DNA of 64,000 nucleotides from DASUSH01 sp036375215 (GTDB taxonomy: Bacteria; Actinomycetota; Thermoleophilia; Solirubrobacterales; 70-9): the NCBI GenBank assembly GCA_036375215.1, contig DASUSH010000094.1:10082-74081 (forward strand), read 5' to 3'. Positions 16,400 to 24,775 of this stretch are shown here, piece after piece. How positions within the stretch are numbered: position 1 is the first letter of the stretch; the number at the start of each line of letters is the position of its first letter. The notes under the pieces are model-generated. The model saw only the letters and a program-made list of their open reading frames with translations. It did not search any database and was not told the DNA's origin. The position numbers and the translations under genes were made by a program.

Positions 16400-17530
16400 T
16401 CAGGCGCGGGGCTCGGGGCCGCTCGGCAGCTCGTTCCGGTGGTGGGTCTCGAGGTGGCGGCGGGCGACGCCCACGTCGCGGAACCGCCACCCGCAGACGC
16501 CGCAGCGGATCTCCTTCTCGCCGGTCGCGATCAGCGCGCCGCCGTCGATCGCCTGGGTGGGCTCGCCGCTCGGCGGGGGCGGCGGGCCCCCGGGCGGCGG
16601 GGGCGGGAAGCCGGCCGGCACGGGGGGCGCGGGGACGGGCGTCTGGCCCACCGGCGGGGGCGGCTGCGATGGGCCCGGCGAGGGCGGGGGCGGCGGCTGA
16701 GCGCCGCCGGCCGAAGGTGGCGGGGGCGGGGGCGCGCTGCCCGGTGGTGGTGGTGGTGGTGGTGGTGGCGGCGGCTGCGCCCCGGGCGGCGGCATCGCCC
16801 CGGGCGGCGGCGGCTGGGCGAACACGGCGGCGCGGACGCCGTCGTCGCGCTCGCTGATCCGGCGGATCACGATGCAGGCGAGGATGGCGGCGGCGACCAG
16901 GCAGAGCATCCCGGGCGCGGCGATCGTGGCGGCGGTCTGGTCGCGCTCGAAGTCGGCGCGGCCTTCGAGCACGCCGTCGGCGTCGAAGCCGGCGATCACC
17001 GCGATGACGCCGAGGATGCTCGCGCCGACCCAGAGCGCCCACCACCAGTGCAGGAGGGGGGTCACCGGGCGCTTGCGCCAGGAGGCGTCGCGGACCTCGG
17101 CGCCGGCCTCGCCCGCCCGCCAGACGTCGTCGATCATCTGCTTCGGCCGGATCCAGTTGAAGACCGGGATGAACCACGAGCCGATCGCCCACCCCGGCCG
17201 GTAGCGGAGCCCCGCGACCGAGGTGCGCAGCAGGTTGCCGTAGGCGCGGTACATCCAGGCGATGAAGAACCCGGCGACGACGCAGGCGATCACGCCGATC
17301 AGGATGCTGAGCCCGGCGCGGGCCGCCTGCAGGTCCTCGACGTCGGCGAGCGAGCCGTCGTGGTGCAGGTACTGCGTGATCGCGTCGACGTAGGTGATCT
17401 CGACGATGAACGAGACGCCGTAGAGGATCGCGAGGATGATCAGCAGGACCGTCGCCGTCCAGCCGAAGCCGCCGAGCGGACGCGGCGGGTCCGAGACGTT
17501 CGCGATCCGGTGCGTGCTGGGGCCGGCCAC
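16400..17530 (-). CDS. DUF4328-like membrane protein with polyproline linker and C-terminal C2H2 zinc finger
   Basis: 376 residues from a GTG 9 bp after murJ. The first about 230 residues have membrane segments (TVLLIILAILYGVSFIV, LSILIGVIACVVAGFFIAW, LLHWWWALWVGASILGVIAV, and one near MLCLVAAAILACIVI) with the DUF4328-like GWAIGSWFIPVFNWIRPKQM motif. A Pro/Gly linker follows, including 11 consecutive prolines encoded by a GGT-type microsatellite (about 16742-16769). At about 340-366 is CGVCGWRFRDVGVARRHLETH, a C-x2-C-x12-H-x3-H finger. This combination is unusual; function unknown. Confidence 0.75.
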   Translation of the reverse strand: MAGPSTHRIANVSDPPRPLGGFGWTATVLLIILAILYGVSFIVEITYVDAITQYLHHDGSLADVEDLQAARAGLSILIGVIACVVAGFFIAWMYRAYGNLLRTSVAGLRYRPGWAIGSWFIPVFNWIRPKQMIDDVWRAGEAGAEVRDASWRKRPVTPLLHWWWALWVGASILGVIAVIAGFDADGVLEGRADFERDQTAATIAAPGMLCLVAAAILACIVIRRISERDDGVRAAVFAQPPPPGAMPPPGAQPPPPPPPPPPPGSAPPPPPPSAGGAQPPPPPSPGPSQPPPPVGQTPVPAPPVPAGFPPPPPGGPPPPPSGEPTQAIDGGALIATGEKEIRCGVCGWRFRDVGVARRHLETHHRNELPSGPEPRA

Positions 17531-17538
17531 GCCCGCGC

Positions 17539-19221
17539 CTAGCCCTCGGCCGGATCGGAGCCGCGCGACCTGCCCGGGAGCAGCCGCATGATCTGTCCCG
17601 CCTCTGGCACCCGCATCGCGTAGACCGCGGCAGCGTAGACGGCGCCGCCCGCGGCGAGCGCGATGCCCATCGAGGCGATCTGGCCGCCGAGGCCGCGGCC
17701 GAGGACGTCGTCGAGCGCCCACCAGACCGCGTAGGCGACGCCCGCGAGCGCGGCCGCCGCGAGCCCGACGCGGACGACCGTCGAGAGCAGGCGGGTCAGC
17801 TCGAGGCCGCCGAGCTGGCGGCGCAGGAGCGCCATCTGGGCGATCACGCTGGCGGCGGTGGCGATCGCGGTCGCGGCGACGATGCCGGCTACCTCGAACT
17901 CCCTGTAGAGGGCGAACGAGACGACCCCGGTGACGAGCAGGTTGAGCAGCGAGATCGAGGTCGGCAGCCAGGGCCGCTGCAGGCTGAAGAAGGTCCGGGT
18001 GAGGAGCAGGAAGAGGCCGTTGAACGGGAGCGAGAAGGCGAACCAGAAGAGCGCGGTGGCGACGAGCTCGGTCTGCGAGGCGTCGAACTCGCCGCGCTCG
18101 TAGACGAGGCGGATCATCGGCTCGGAGAGGACGAGGATCGCGGCGGCGGCCGGGACGAGCAGGAAGACGATCTGGCGCATCCCGTTCGCCATCGTCCGGC
18201 GCAGGTTGCGGTACTCCCCGCGCGCCGCGAACCGGGCAAGGGTCGGGAAGACGACGGTGGCGACCGCGACCGAGAAGATCCCCTGCGGGAGCATGTAGAT
18301 CCGGAAGGCCTTGTCGATCGCGGCCGGGGCGCGCTCGGCGACGGTTGGGTCCTCGATCAGCGTGCCGAAGAAGCTGTTGATCTGGAAGTTGAAGTTGATC
18401 AGGCCGAGGCTGATCGTCACCGGCAGCATCAGCAGCAGGACGCGGCGGACGGCCTTCGAGCGCCAGTCGAACACGGGCTGAAGCCGAAACGGCGTGTTGC
18501 GCAGGTCGAAGGCGGGGATCGCGAGCTGGACGACCGTGCCGACGAGGATCCCGACCGCGTAGGCGTAGATCTCGTCGCCCTCCGGGAAGACCGGCGCGAG
18601 GCCGACGAGGACGGCGATGATCGCGATGTTCCAGAACAGCGGCGAGATCGCGAACGCGCCGAAGCGGTCGTAGCTGTTGAGGACGCCGACGACCATCCCG
18701 GTCATCCCGAGCAGCACGAGGATCGGGAAGAGCAGCTGCGAGAGCATGACCGTGAGGTCGAGGAGCTCGCCCTCGTAGCCGGGGGCGAAGACGTCCATCA
18801 CGACCGGAGCGAGCAGGATGAAGAGCGCGGTCAGCGCCCCGAGGATGAGCGCGACCATGAAGATCAAGGTCGAGGCGAGCTTGAACGCCTCGCGCTTGTC
18901 GCCGCGCTCGAGCTGCTCGGTGAAGACGGGCACGAACGCCGCCTGGATCGCGGCGTCGGCGAACAGGCTGCGGACCAGGTTCGGCACCTGGAAGGCGATC
19001 GTGAAGGCCGACATCGGGCCCTTCACGCCGAAGTAGCTCGCGGCGACGATCTCGCGGACGAGGCCGGCGACGCGCGAGGCGGCGGTGGCCAGCGAGAAGA
19101 AGGCGGTCGAGCGGGCCAGCCGGCCGGCGCGGGAGCGCGGCTCGCGCGCGCGGGCGGAGGCGATCTCCTCCTCGCCGGGATCCTCGGAGGGAAACCAGCC
19201 GGAGTCCCGGCGCTCGGTCAC
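17539..19221 (-). CDS. murJ: Lipid II flippase MurJ (MviN family)
   Basis: Moves lipid II across the cytoplasmic membrane for peptidoglycan assembly. 560 residues with about 14 hydrophobic segments. The N-terminal signature SLATAASRVAGLVREIVAASYFG, the FADAAIQAAFVPVFTEQLERG loop and the later MLPQGIFSVAVATVVFPTLAR segment are MurJ hallmarks. A charged about 35-residue N-terminal extension precedes the first segment. GTG start, diverging from rpsT across 42 bp that contain GGCTATCCTT, usable as a -10 (TATCCT) for rpsT. Confidence 0.93.
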   Translation of the reverse strand: MTERRDSGWFPSEDPGEEEIASARAREPRSRAGRLARSTAFFSLATAASRVAGLVREIVAASYFGVKGPMSAFTIAFQVPNLVRSLFADAAIQAAFVPVFTEQLERGDKREAFKLASTLIFMVALILGALTALFILLAPVVMDVFAPGYEGELLDLTVMLSQLLFPILVLLGMTGMVVGVLNSYDRFGAFAISPLFWNIAIIAVLVGLAPVFPEGDEIYAYAVGILVGTVVQLAIPAFDLRNTPFRLQPVFDWRSKAVRRVLLLMLPVTISLGLINFNFQINSFFGTLIEDPTVAERAPAAIDKAFRIYMLPQGIFSVAVATVVFPTLARFAARGEYRNLRRTMANGMRQIVFLLVPAAAAILVLSEPMIRLVYERGEFDASQTELVATALFWFAFSLPFNGLFLLLTRTFFSLQRPWLPTSISLLNLLVTGVVSFALYREFEVAGIVAATAIATAASVIAQMALLRRQLGGLELTRLLSTVVRVGLAAAALAGVAYAVWWALDDVLGRGLGGQIASMGIALAAGGAVYAAAVYAMRVPEAGQIMRLLPGRSRGSDPAEG

Positions 19222-19263
19222 GCGGCCAGCCGTCCCCCGGCGGCTATCCTTCCGCGCCGCGAG

Positions 19264-19521
19264 ATGGCCAACATCGCCTCACAGAAGAAGCGCATCGCTC
19301 GGACCGAACGCGAGCGGGTCGAGAACCGCCGCCTGACGAGCGCGGTCAAGACCTACTTCCACCGCCTCGAGCAGGCGGGCGACGCCGAGACCGCGGACGC
19401 CGAGCACAAGGAGCTCGTCTCCAAGATCGACAAGGCCGTCCAGCGCGGCGCGATCCACGCCCGCAACGGCGCTCGCAAGAAGGCCCGCGCGGCCCGGATC
19501 CGCGCCGGCCTGCGGTCCTAG
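19264..19521 (+). CDS. rpsT: 30S ribosomal protein S20
   Basis: 85 residues, primary 16S rRNA-binding protein. Typical start MANIASQKKRIARTERER, a three-helix basic protein ending KKARAARIRAGLRS-like. TATCCT lies about 15 bp upstream of the ATG as a candidate -10. Its TAG stop is part of the palindrome CTAG, whose other strand supplies the TAG stop of holA, so the two convergent genes overlap by 4 bp. The rpsT/holA convergent arrangement is itself widespread in actinobacteria. Confidence 0.97.
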   Translation: MANIASQKKRIARTERERVENRRLTSAVKTYFHRLEQAGDAETADAEHKELVSKIDKAVQRGAIHARNGARKKARAARIRAGLRS

Positions 19522-20516
19522 CGCCTGCCACCGGATCCGGCCGCGCGCCTGACCGCCAGCGTGAGCGCGGCCGTCTCGGTGTACTCGGCGCCGCCGCGCG
19601 ACCACCACTCGAGGTCGGCGAGGGCGCAGGAGGCGGCCCGCAACTCCGCGGGCGAGGTTCCGGAGACGCTCTTCACGATCATCTTCGCCGCGTAGGGGCT
19701 CATCCGCAGGCCCGAGGCGACCTCGCGTGGCGAGCGCCCCGCCTCGAGCTCTGTCGCGGCCTGGTGCGCCTTACGCAGGCGGCCGGCGACCCCGTAGACG
19801 ATCTTCGGCAGGGCCTCGCTCTGCGCGGTGAGCCGGTCGGCGTAGCGGACGGCCGCGCCCGCGCGCCCTTCGACGATCGCGTCGGAGAGGCTCCAGACCA
19901 TCGCCTCGGAGGTGTCGGCGACCATCTCGTCGAGATCCTCGACCCCGACCGACCCGCCTTCGCCGGCCCAAAGCGCCAGCCGATCGAGCTCGTTGGCGAG
20001 GCGGACGGTGCCGTTCCCCATGCGCTCGATCAGGAGGCGGGCCGCGTCGGGCTCGAGCTCGAAGCCCCGGCGCCTCGCCTCCTCGCCGAGCCACCTGGGG
20101 AGCGCGCGGGCGGCCGGGGCGTCGAAGGAGAGCACGTCTCCCCCGGCCTTCTCCACTGCCTCGGCGAGCTTCTTCGGCGCCTTCACCTTCGGGGGCTCCT
20201 CGCGGGCGGCGAGGACGACCGTGGTATCCGGTGGCAGCTCGGCGAGCGCCGCGGCGACGGCGCCGGCCTGCTTGGGATTCCAGCGCTCGACGCGGTCGGC
20301 GAGCAGGTAGCGGCGCTCCGCGATCAGCGACAGCGCGGGGATCGCCGCGATCAGGGCGTCGGCGTCGGGGGCGCCCTGGCCCTCGGGCGCCGTGAACGTC
20401 TCGAGCGCGCCCTCGCCGCTCTCGCGCATGGCGCGCTCGCGCAGGCGCGCGAGCGTGGCGTCGACCTTGGCGTCGTCGGATCCGGCGATCAGGTACGCGG
20501 GCTTGATCTCGCTCAT
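19518..20516 (-). CDS. holA: DNA polymerase III subunit delta
   Basis: Clamp-loader subunit that opens the sliding clamp. 332 residues: AAA+-like N-terminal domain beginning KPAYLIAGSDDAKVD, then the ERWNPKQAGAVAAALAELP and VVLAAREEPP segments, and the C-terminal helical collar with GNGTVRLANELDRLALWAG and MSPYAAKMIVK. The ATG is preceded by GGAGGTG at 6-bp spacing and, further up, by TAGACT, so this message has a short leader. It lies downstream of comEC and a small membrane-protein gene, the usual comEA-comEC-holA order. Confidence 0.9.
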   Translation of the reverse strand: MSEIKPAYLIAGSDDAKVDATLARLRERAMRESGEGALETFTAPEGQGAPDADALIAAIPALSLIAERRYLLADRVERWNPKQAGAVAAALAELPPDTTVVLAAREEPPKVKAPKKLAEAVEKAGGDVLSFDAPAARALPRWLGEEARRRGFELEPDAARLLIERMGNGTVRLANELDRLALWAGEGGSVGVEDLDEMVADTSEAMVWSLSDAIVEGRAGAAVRYADRLTAQSEALPKIVYGVAGRLRKAHQAATELEAGRSPREVASGLRMSPYAAKMIVKSVSGTSPAELRAASCALADLEWWSRGGAEYTETAALTLAVRRAAGSGGRR

Positions 20517-20533
20517 TCGGCCACCTCCGGCTG

Positions 20534-20539
20534 AGTCTA
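20534..20539 (-). promoter_or_regulatory. TAGACT -10 element of holA
   Basis: Same hexamer as before hisIE, proB and leuS. Here 17 bp separate it from the ATG, leaving room for a leader with a GGAGGTG ribosome-binding site. Confidence 0.4.
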
Positions 20540-20584
20540 CGGCGGGCGCCGGAGCCAGCCGCCGGCGCGGTCGGGGCGGGCGGA

Positions 20585-20935
20585 CTAGAAGCTCACCGGG
20601 AGGAAGGCGACCGCGAGGAGGCCCAGGACCGGGGTGAGTGCCGCGGTCAGGGCGAGCGGGCCCGCGCCGGCGCCGCGGATGGCGAACCGGACCGCGCAGG
20701 CGACCGCCAGGACGGCGCAGACGACAGCGAGCCAGCCCGCGACGAGCCCGAGCACCCGCTCGCCCGAGGTCGCGTCGATGCACTCGTCGGCGTCGCGGAG
20801 GGCGTGCCCGTCCGCGCAGAGCGGCAGCCCGGTCACGTTCAGCATCAGGATCAGCAGGACCAGCCCGAGCAGGACGAGGATGACGGCGGCGAAGCTCGCG
20901 AGGCCAGTGCGCACCGGCGCATCCTTCCAGCTCAT
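20585..20935 (-). CDS. Small hypothetical membrane protein
   Basis: 116 residues, not recognised. Three hydrophobic stretches: about 12-38 (LASFAAVILVLLGLVLLILML), about 60-85 (LGLVAGWLAVVCAVLAVACAV) and the C-terminal ALTAALTPVLGLLAVAFLPV. Two cysteines in an extracytoplasmic-looking loop (LCADGHALRDADECID) could form a disulfide. The ATG overlaps the comEC stop as ATGA, so it is cotranslated with comEC and may belong to the same unit, though nothing in it suggests a DNA-uptake role. Confidence 0.65.
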   Translation of the reverse strand: MSWKDAPVRTGLASFAAVILVLLGLVLLILMLNVTGLPLCADGHALRDADECIDATSGERVLGLVAGWLAVVCAVLAVACAVRFAIRGAGAGPLALTAALTPVLGLLAVAFLPVSF

Positions 20936-23244
20936 CCGGTCACCGAGGCCCCCTCGCGCGTGACCGTGAGCTCGACCGCCCCGTCGAGGTCGGTGCGGGC
21001 GACCGGCACGCCGGCCGCCTCGAGCGCGGCGAGGGTCGAGGGGTGCGGATGGCCGTAGGGGTTGCCCGCCCCGACGGAGATCAGCGCGAGGCGCGGGTCG
21101 GTGCGATCGAGCAGGGCGGGCAGGCCGGCGTCCTCGCTCCCGTGGTGGGCGACCTTGAGCAGGTCGAGGGGCCCCGGGTCGAGCGGGGCCGCCTCGGCCT
21201 CGGCGTCGCCGGTGAGCAGCGCGTCGAAGCTGTGCCAGCGGGCGAGCACGACGATCGAGCGCTGGTTCGGGTCGGCGCCGGGGGACGGCCGGCCGGCCGC
21301 GGCGGGCGGCGGCCACACGACCCGCAGGCGCAGGGCACCGGCCCGGAAGGAGTCGCCGGCCGCGACGGCCCGGGCCTCCGCCCCGGCGGCGCGCGCGAGG
21401 GCCCGGACCTCCCGGCCCGCGCCGGCTTGGAGAACGCCGCCGGCCGGGATCGCCCGCAGGACGGCGGCGAGGCCGCCCGCGTGGTCGCTCTGGTCGTGGG
21501 TGAGGACGATCGCGGCGAGGCGCTCGACGCCGCGCTCGGCGAGGTCCGCGGGGAGGTCGGTCCCGGGCGGGCCGGTGTCCACGAGGACGGGGTCGCCGGG
21601 GTCCGGGTCGAGCAGGATCGCGTCGCCCTGGCCGACGTCGACGGCGGTGACGGTGAGGCCGTGCGAGGGCTTCGCGGCGGTGGCGCCGGGGCCGGCGGGG
21701 AGCGGGACCAACAGGGCAACCGCGAGGACCGCGCCGAGGCCGGCGAGCGGGCGCCACGCGGCGCGGCCGCCCCGCAGCCGGGCGCGACGGGCGAGGGCAC
21801 GCGCTCCGAGCGCGCCGGCGGCGACGAGGGCCGTGCCGATCCCGGCGAGCGCGGCCGGGCCGGGGGCGGCGACGGGCGCCGAGGCCCAGCCGGGCGTCCC
21901 GAACCAGTGCGCCACCTGGGCGATGTAGGCGACGAGGAGCGAGCAGAGCCAGTTGAGCGGCTCGACCGGGATCGCGCCGGCCTGCCCGAGCGCCGCGGCG
22001 AGCATGCCCAGCCACATCACCGGCGCCACGGCGGGCAGGGCGAGCAGGTTGGCGGGCAGTGAGGCGAGCGAGACGGTCTCGAAGTGGGCGGCGGAGATCG
22101 GAGCGGTCGCGAGCGTCGCCGCGACCGTGACGCCGATCCCGTCGGCAAGGCCGCGGCGCAGCGGCGAGAGCTGGTCGTGGCGGCCGCGGGCGGCGAGCGC
22201 GGCCAGCGGGCGGGCCCAGAGCAGGATGCCTACGACCGCGGCGAAACTGAGCTGCCAGCCGACGTCGGCGGCGGCGCGGGGGTTGACCGCGAGCGTGACC
22301 GCCGCGGCGAGCAGGAGGACGTATGCGCGCCGGCTCGGGCGGCCGGCGAGGACGGCGGCGGTCCCCGCCGCCCCCATCACCGCGGCGCGCTGGATCGATG
22401 GGCCGGCGCCCGTCACCGGCACGTAGATCGCGATCAGGGCGATCACGGTTACGAGCCGCGCCCGTAGCGGCACCCCGAGCAGGGCCAGAACGGGCATCGC
22501 GAGGAGGGCGAGCAGGAGGACGTTCTGGCCGCTCACCGCGAGCAGGTGGGCGAGGCCCGAGCGGCGGAAGTCGTCGACCGTGGCCGGGTCGATGCGGTCG
22601 TCCTGACCGAGCACGAACCCGCGGGCGAGGTCGGCCTCGGGGCCGGGGACGCCGCGCTCGAGCGCGGCCTCGGCCCGGTCGCGGACGCCGTCGAGGGCGC
22701 CGGAGACGCCGCCGCGACTGCGGCCGGTGGGCTCGATCGCGTCCGCCGAGACGATCCGGGTGACGCCGCCGACGCGCAGGCGGCCCGCCTGCCAGGGCGC
22801 GGGCTCGCGGACGACGCCCTCGGCGCGGACCTCGCCACCGACGCGGACGTCGCGGTCGGGCGGCGGAGCCTCGACGACGAGCCGGCCGTCAGCCGTCTCC
22901 AGGGGGACGAGGAGGAGGCCCTGTTGGGGCCGCGGGACGCCGCTGACGACGCCGCGGACCGCGACGCGCTCCCCGGGCGCGCCGGCGAAGGCGCCGCGGT
23001 CGATCGCGGCGACCCGGGCGTCGCCGGCGACGAGGCCCGCGACGGTCGCGGCGAGGGCGAGGCAGGCGAGCCAGGGCCAGGCGCCGCGCCCGGGCGCGCG
23101 CGGCCGGACGGCGGCGAGGCCGAGCGCGGCCGCGGCCGAGAGGGCGAGCGCCGCGCCGGGCGCGAGCGGGGGCGCCGGCGCGTAGGGCGCCGCAGCGAGG
23201 CCGGCGACGGCTCCACCGAGGAGGGCGTGGCGCCAGCCGCTCAC
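20932..23244 (-). CDS. comEC: DNA internalization protein ComEC/Rec2
   Basis: Polytopic channel for uptake of transforming DNA. 770 residues in the full three-part layout: N-terminal DUF4131 region with two membrane segments and an OB-like part (GERVAVRGVVSGVPRP), the competence domain (DFRRSGLAHLLAVSGQNVLLL with the conserved SGxN, then many membrane segments), and a C-terminal metallo-beta-lactamase domain with VDVGQGDAILLD, DTGPPGTDL, LTHDQSDHAGG and KVAHHGSEDAG. The MBL metal ligands look intact, consistent with strand degradation during uptake. Confidence 0.93.
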   Translation of the reverse strand: MSGWRHALLGGAVAGLAAAPYAPAPPLAPGAALALSAAAALGLAAVRPRAPGRGAWPWLACLALAATVAGLVAGDARVAAIDRGAFAGAPGERVAVRGVVSGVPRPQQGLLLVPLETADGRLVVEAPPPDRDVRVGGEVRAEGVVREPAPWQAGRLRVGGVTRIVSADAIEPTGRSRGGVSGALDGVRDRAEAALERGVPGPEADLARGFVLGQDDRIDPATVDDFRRSGLAHLLAVSGQNVLLLALLAMPVLALLGVPLRARLVTVIALIAIYVPVTGAGPSIQRAAVMGAAGTAAVLAGRPSRRAYVLLLAAAVTLAVNPRAAADVGWQLSFAAVVGILLWARPLAALAARGRHDQLSPLRRGLADGIGVTVAATLATAPISAAHFETVSLASLPANLLALPAVAPVMWLGMLAAALGQAGAIPVEPLNWLCSLLVAYIAQVAHWFGTPGWASAPVAAPGPAALAGIGTALVAAGALGARALARRARLRGGRAAWRPLAGLGAVLAVALLVPLPAGPGATAAKPSHGLTVTAVDVGQGDAILLDPDPGDPVLVDTGPPGTDLPADLAERGVERLAAIVLTHDQSDHAGGLAAVLRAIPAGGVLQAGAGREVRALARAAGAEARAVAAGDSFRAGALRLRVVWPPPAAAGRPSPGADPNQRSIVVLARWHSFDALLTGDAEAEAAPLDPGPLDLLKVAHHGSEDAGLPALLDRTDPRLALISVGAGNPYGHPHPSTLAALEAAGVPVARTDLDGAVELTVTREGASVTG

Positions 23245-23251
23245 CGCTGCC

Positions 23252-23273
23252 GGGGACCGTCCCCTCCGTCCCC
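23252..23273. repeat. GGGGAC-type palindromic element between comEA and comEC
   Basis: GGGGACCGTCCCCTCCGTCCCC, which folds as GGGGAC pairing with either of two GTCCCC arms. It fills most of the 34-bp gap between comEA and comEC. On the minus strand it reads GGGGACGGAGGGGACGGTCCCC, closely matching elements inside obgE and the GH36-like gene. Confidence 0.55.
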
Positions 23274-23278
23274 GGGGC

Positions 23279-23896
23279 TCACGGCTGCACGCTCGAGCGC
23301 AGGGCCTCCATCGTCGCCGGGCCGATCCCGGAGATCTGGTCCAGGTCCTCGACCGAGGAGATGCCGCCGTTCTCGGTGCGGAAGTCGATGATGTTCTGCG
23401 CGGTGACCGGCCCGATGCCCTCGATCGTGTCGAGCTGCTCGAGGGTCGCCGAGCCGATGCTGATCGGTCCCGACGATGCGCCCGTGCCGGCGCCCGCCGC
23501 GGTGGCTCCGCCCGCCGCGGTGGCTCCGGGCCCCGCTCGCGCGGGCAGCACCACCTGCTGGCCGTCGGCGAGCTCGGCGGCGAGGTTCACCGCGTCGAGC
23601 CCGGCGTCGCCCGTGGCGCCCCCGGCCCGGTCGACGGCGTCGGTGACGCGCGAGCCGGCCGGCAGGCGGTAGACACCGGGGTCGCGGACGGCCCCCGCGA
23701 CGTGGACGACGACGTCCTCGCCGCCGGAGTCGAACTCGATCGCGCCCCCTCCCCCGCCCTCGCCGCCCGCCTGCTCGACCCCGCCCTCGGGCGCGCCCTC
23801 GGCCTCGGCCGAGCGGATCCAGCGCGCGCCGACGAGGAGGAGGGCGACCGCGATCGCGCCGTAGACGAGGAGCTGGGATCGGCTGAGCCCGGCCAC
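23279..23896 (-). CDS. comEA: Competence protein ComEA (SLBB + helix-hairpin-helix)
   Basis: Membrane-anchored double-strand DNA receptor for transformation. 205 residues from a GTG start. One N-terminal membrane segment (SQLLVYGAIAVALLLVGARW), a Gly-rich spacer, an SLBB domain (VVVHVAGAVRDPGVYRL to ELADGQQVVLP), an Ala/Gly linker and a C-terminal pair of HhH motifs (LEQLDTIEGIGPVTAQNII and VEDLDQISGIGPATMEAL). A longer in-frame start exists, but it would add a basic stretch before the membrane segment. comEC follows 34 bp downstream. Confidence 0.92.
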   Translation of the reverse strand: MAGLSRSQLLVYGAIAVALLLVGARWIRSAEAEGAPEGGVEQAGGEGGGGGAIEFDSGGEDVVVHVAGAVRDPGVYRLPAGSRVTDAVDRAGGATGDAGLDAVNLAAELADGQQVVLPARAGPGATAAGGATAAGAGTGASSGPISIGSATLEQLDTIEGIGPVTAQNIIDFRTENGGISSVEDLDQISGIGPATMEALRSSVQP

Positions 23897-23961
23897 GCGC
23901 GGATGGTGCGAGGCGCGGGCGCACGGATGGCGCACGCACCGTGCCGAGGGCGAGACAACGA

Positions 23962-24039
23962 CCTGTCCCGTTGGGGTCAGACCCCTCGGGTGGCAGGTCG
24001 GCCTGTCCCTTTGGGGTCAGACCCCTCGGGTGGCAGGTC
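23962..24039. repeat. Two 38-bp direct repeats containing GGGGTCAGACCCC
   Basis: Two copies (23962-23999 and 24002-24039) at a 40-bp period with a single difference (g/t at base 9). Each has nested dyad symmetry: ACCTG...CAGGT outside, CCCG...CGGG next, and GGGGTC-A-GACCCC at the centre, so each could fold as a hairpin. They lie downstream of the acylphosphatase gene, whose stop codon overlaps the last base pairs of the second copy, and upstream of comEA. No T-tract follows. Confidence 0.75.
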
Positions 24040-24307
24040 AGCCCACGCGGAAGCCCGTGAGGCCCTCGGGGTCCTCGTCGGTCACCTCGAGGTCCGAGAC
24101 GGTGGCGTTGCCCGGGCCCTCGCGGGCGTAGCGGACCATGCTCTCGACCGCCTCGGGGTCGCCCTCGAAGACGGCCTCGACGGCGCCGTCGGCGCGGTTG
24201 GTGACCCAGCCCGCGACCCCGAGGGACTCGGCGCGGCGGCGGGTGGAGTCGCGGAAGAAGACGCCCTGGACGCGGCCATGGGCGACGACGCGGCGGCGTA
24301 CGCTCAC
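24038..24307 (-). CDS. acyP: Acylphosphatase
   Basis: Small cytosolic enzyme hydrolysing carboxyl-phosphate bonds. 89 residues, full length. The N-terminal motif GRVQGVFFRDSTRRRAESLG contains the phosphate-binding loop and catalytic arginine (in FFRD), and GWVTNRADGAVEAVFEGD contains the catalytic asparagine (VTNRADG). It lies 10 bp downstream of a cupin gene and is separated from comEA by the 38-bp repeats. Confidence 0.93.
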   Translation of the reverse strand: MSVRRRVVAHGRVQGVFFRDSTRRRAESLGVAGWVTNRADGAVEAVFEGDPEAVESMVRYAREGPGNATVSDLEVTDEDPEGLTGFRVG

Positions 24308-24317
24308 CGGCCCGCGC

Positions 24318-24734
24318 TCAGTAGCGCTCGTCGTCGTCCTCGGCGTACTCGTCGTAACCGGCGGCCCGGCCGGCGAGCTGGCGCTCGTAGAGCTCCTCGA
24401 TCGCGACCGCGGGCGACTGCACGGAGACCAGCGCGAACGGGGTCTCCCCCGAGTTGGCGATCTCGTGGTCGGTCGCGGGCGGGATCAGGGCGAGGTCGCC
24501 TGCGGAGAGCTGCTCGGTGTCGCCGGCGGCGGACATCGTGCCGGTGCCGGCGACCGCCACGTAAACCTGCTCCGCCTCCTCGTGGGAGTGGAGCTTCTCG
24601 GACGTTCCCGGGGGTACCTCGAGCCAGCACACCGAAAGGTGGCGCGAGCCCAACTCCCCCGCGTCCATCAGGATGTGGGAGCGGAGACGGTGCCACTCGT
24701 GCACAGCCGCCTCGGACTGCCGCCTGACAAGCAC
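24318..24734 (-). CDS. Cupin-domain protein
   Basis: 138 residues forming a single cupin_2 barrel. Motif 1 is seen as PPGTSEKLHSHEEAEQVYVAVAG (His, His and Glu available as metal ligands), motif 2 as LSAGDLALIPPATDHEIANSG with a further His. The substrate is not predictable: small cupins range from isomerases to binding proteins. The C-terminus is acidic (YDEYAEDDDERY). It lies 41 bp downstream of leuS and may be cotranscribed. Confidence 0.8.
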   Translation of the reverse strand: MLVRRQSEAAVHEWHRLRSHILMDAGELGSRHLSVCWLEVPPGTSEKLHSHEEAEQVYVAVAGTGTMSAAGDTEQLSAGDLALIPPATDHEIANSGETPFALVSVQSPAVAIEELYERQLAGRAAGYDEYAEDDDERY

Positions 24735-24775
24735 GGCGCCTTTCTAGCAGACCGCCGCTTCGGCGGGCCTGACGC

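Noticed and set aside
23952..24040. CRISPR array made of the GGGGTCAGACCCC repeats
   Set aside because: Only two 38-bp copies with a 2-bp separation and no spacers or cas genes.
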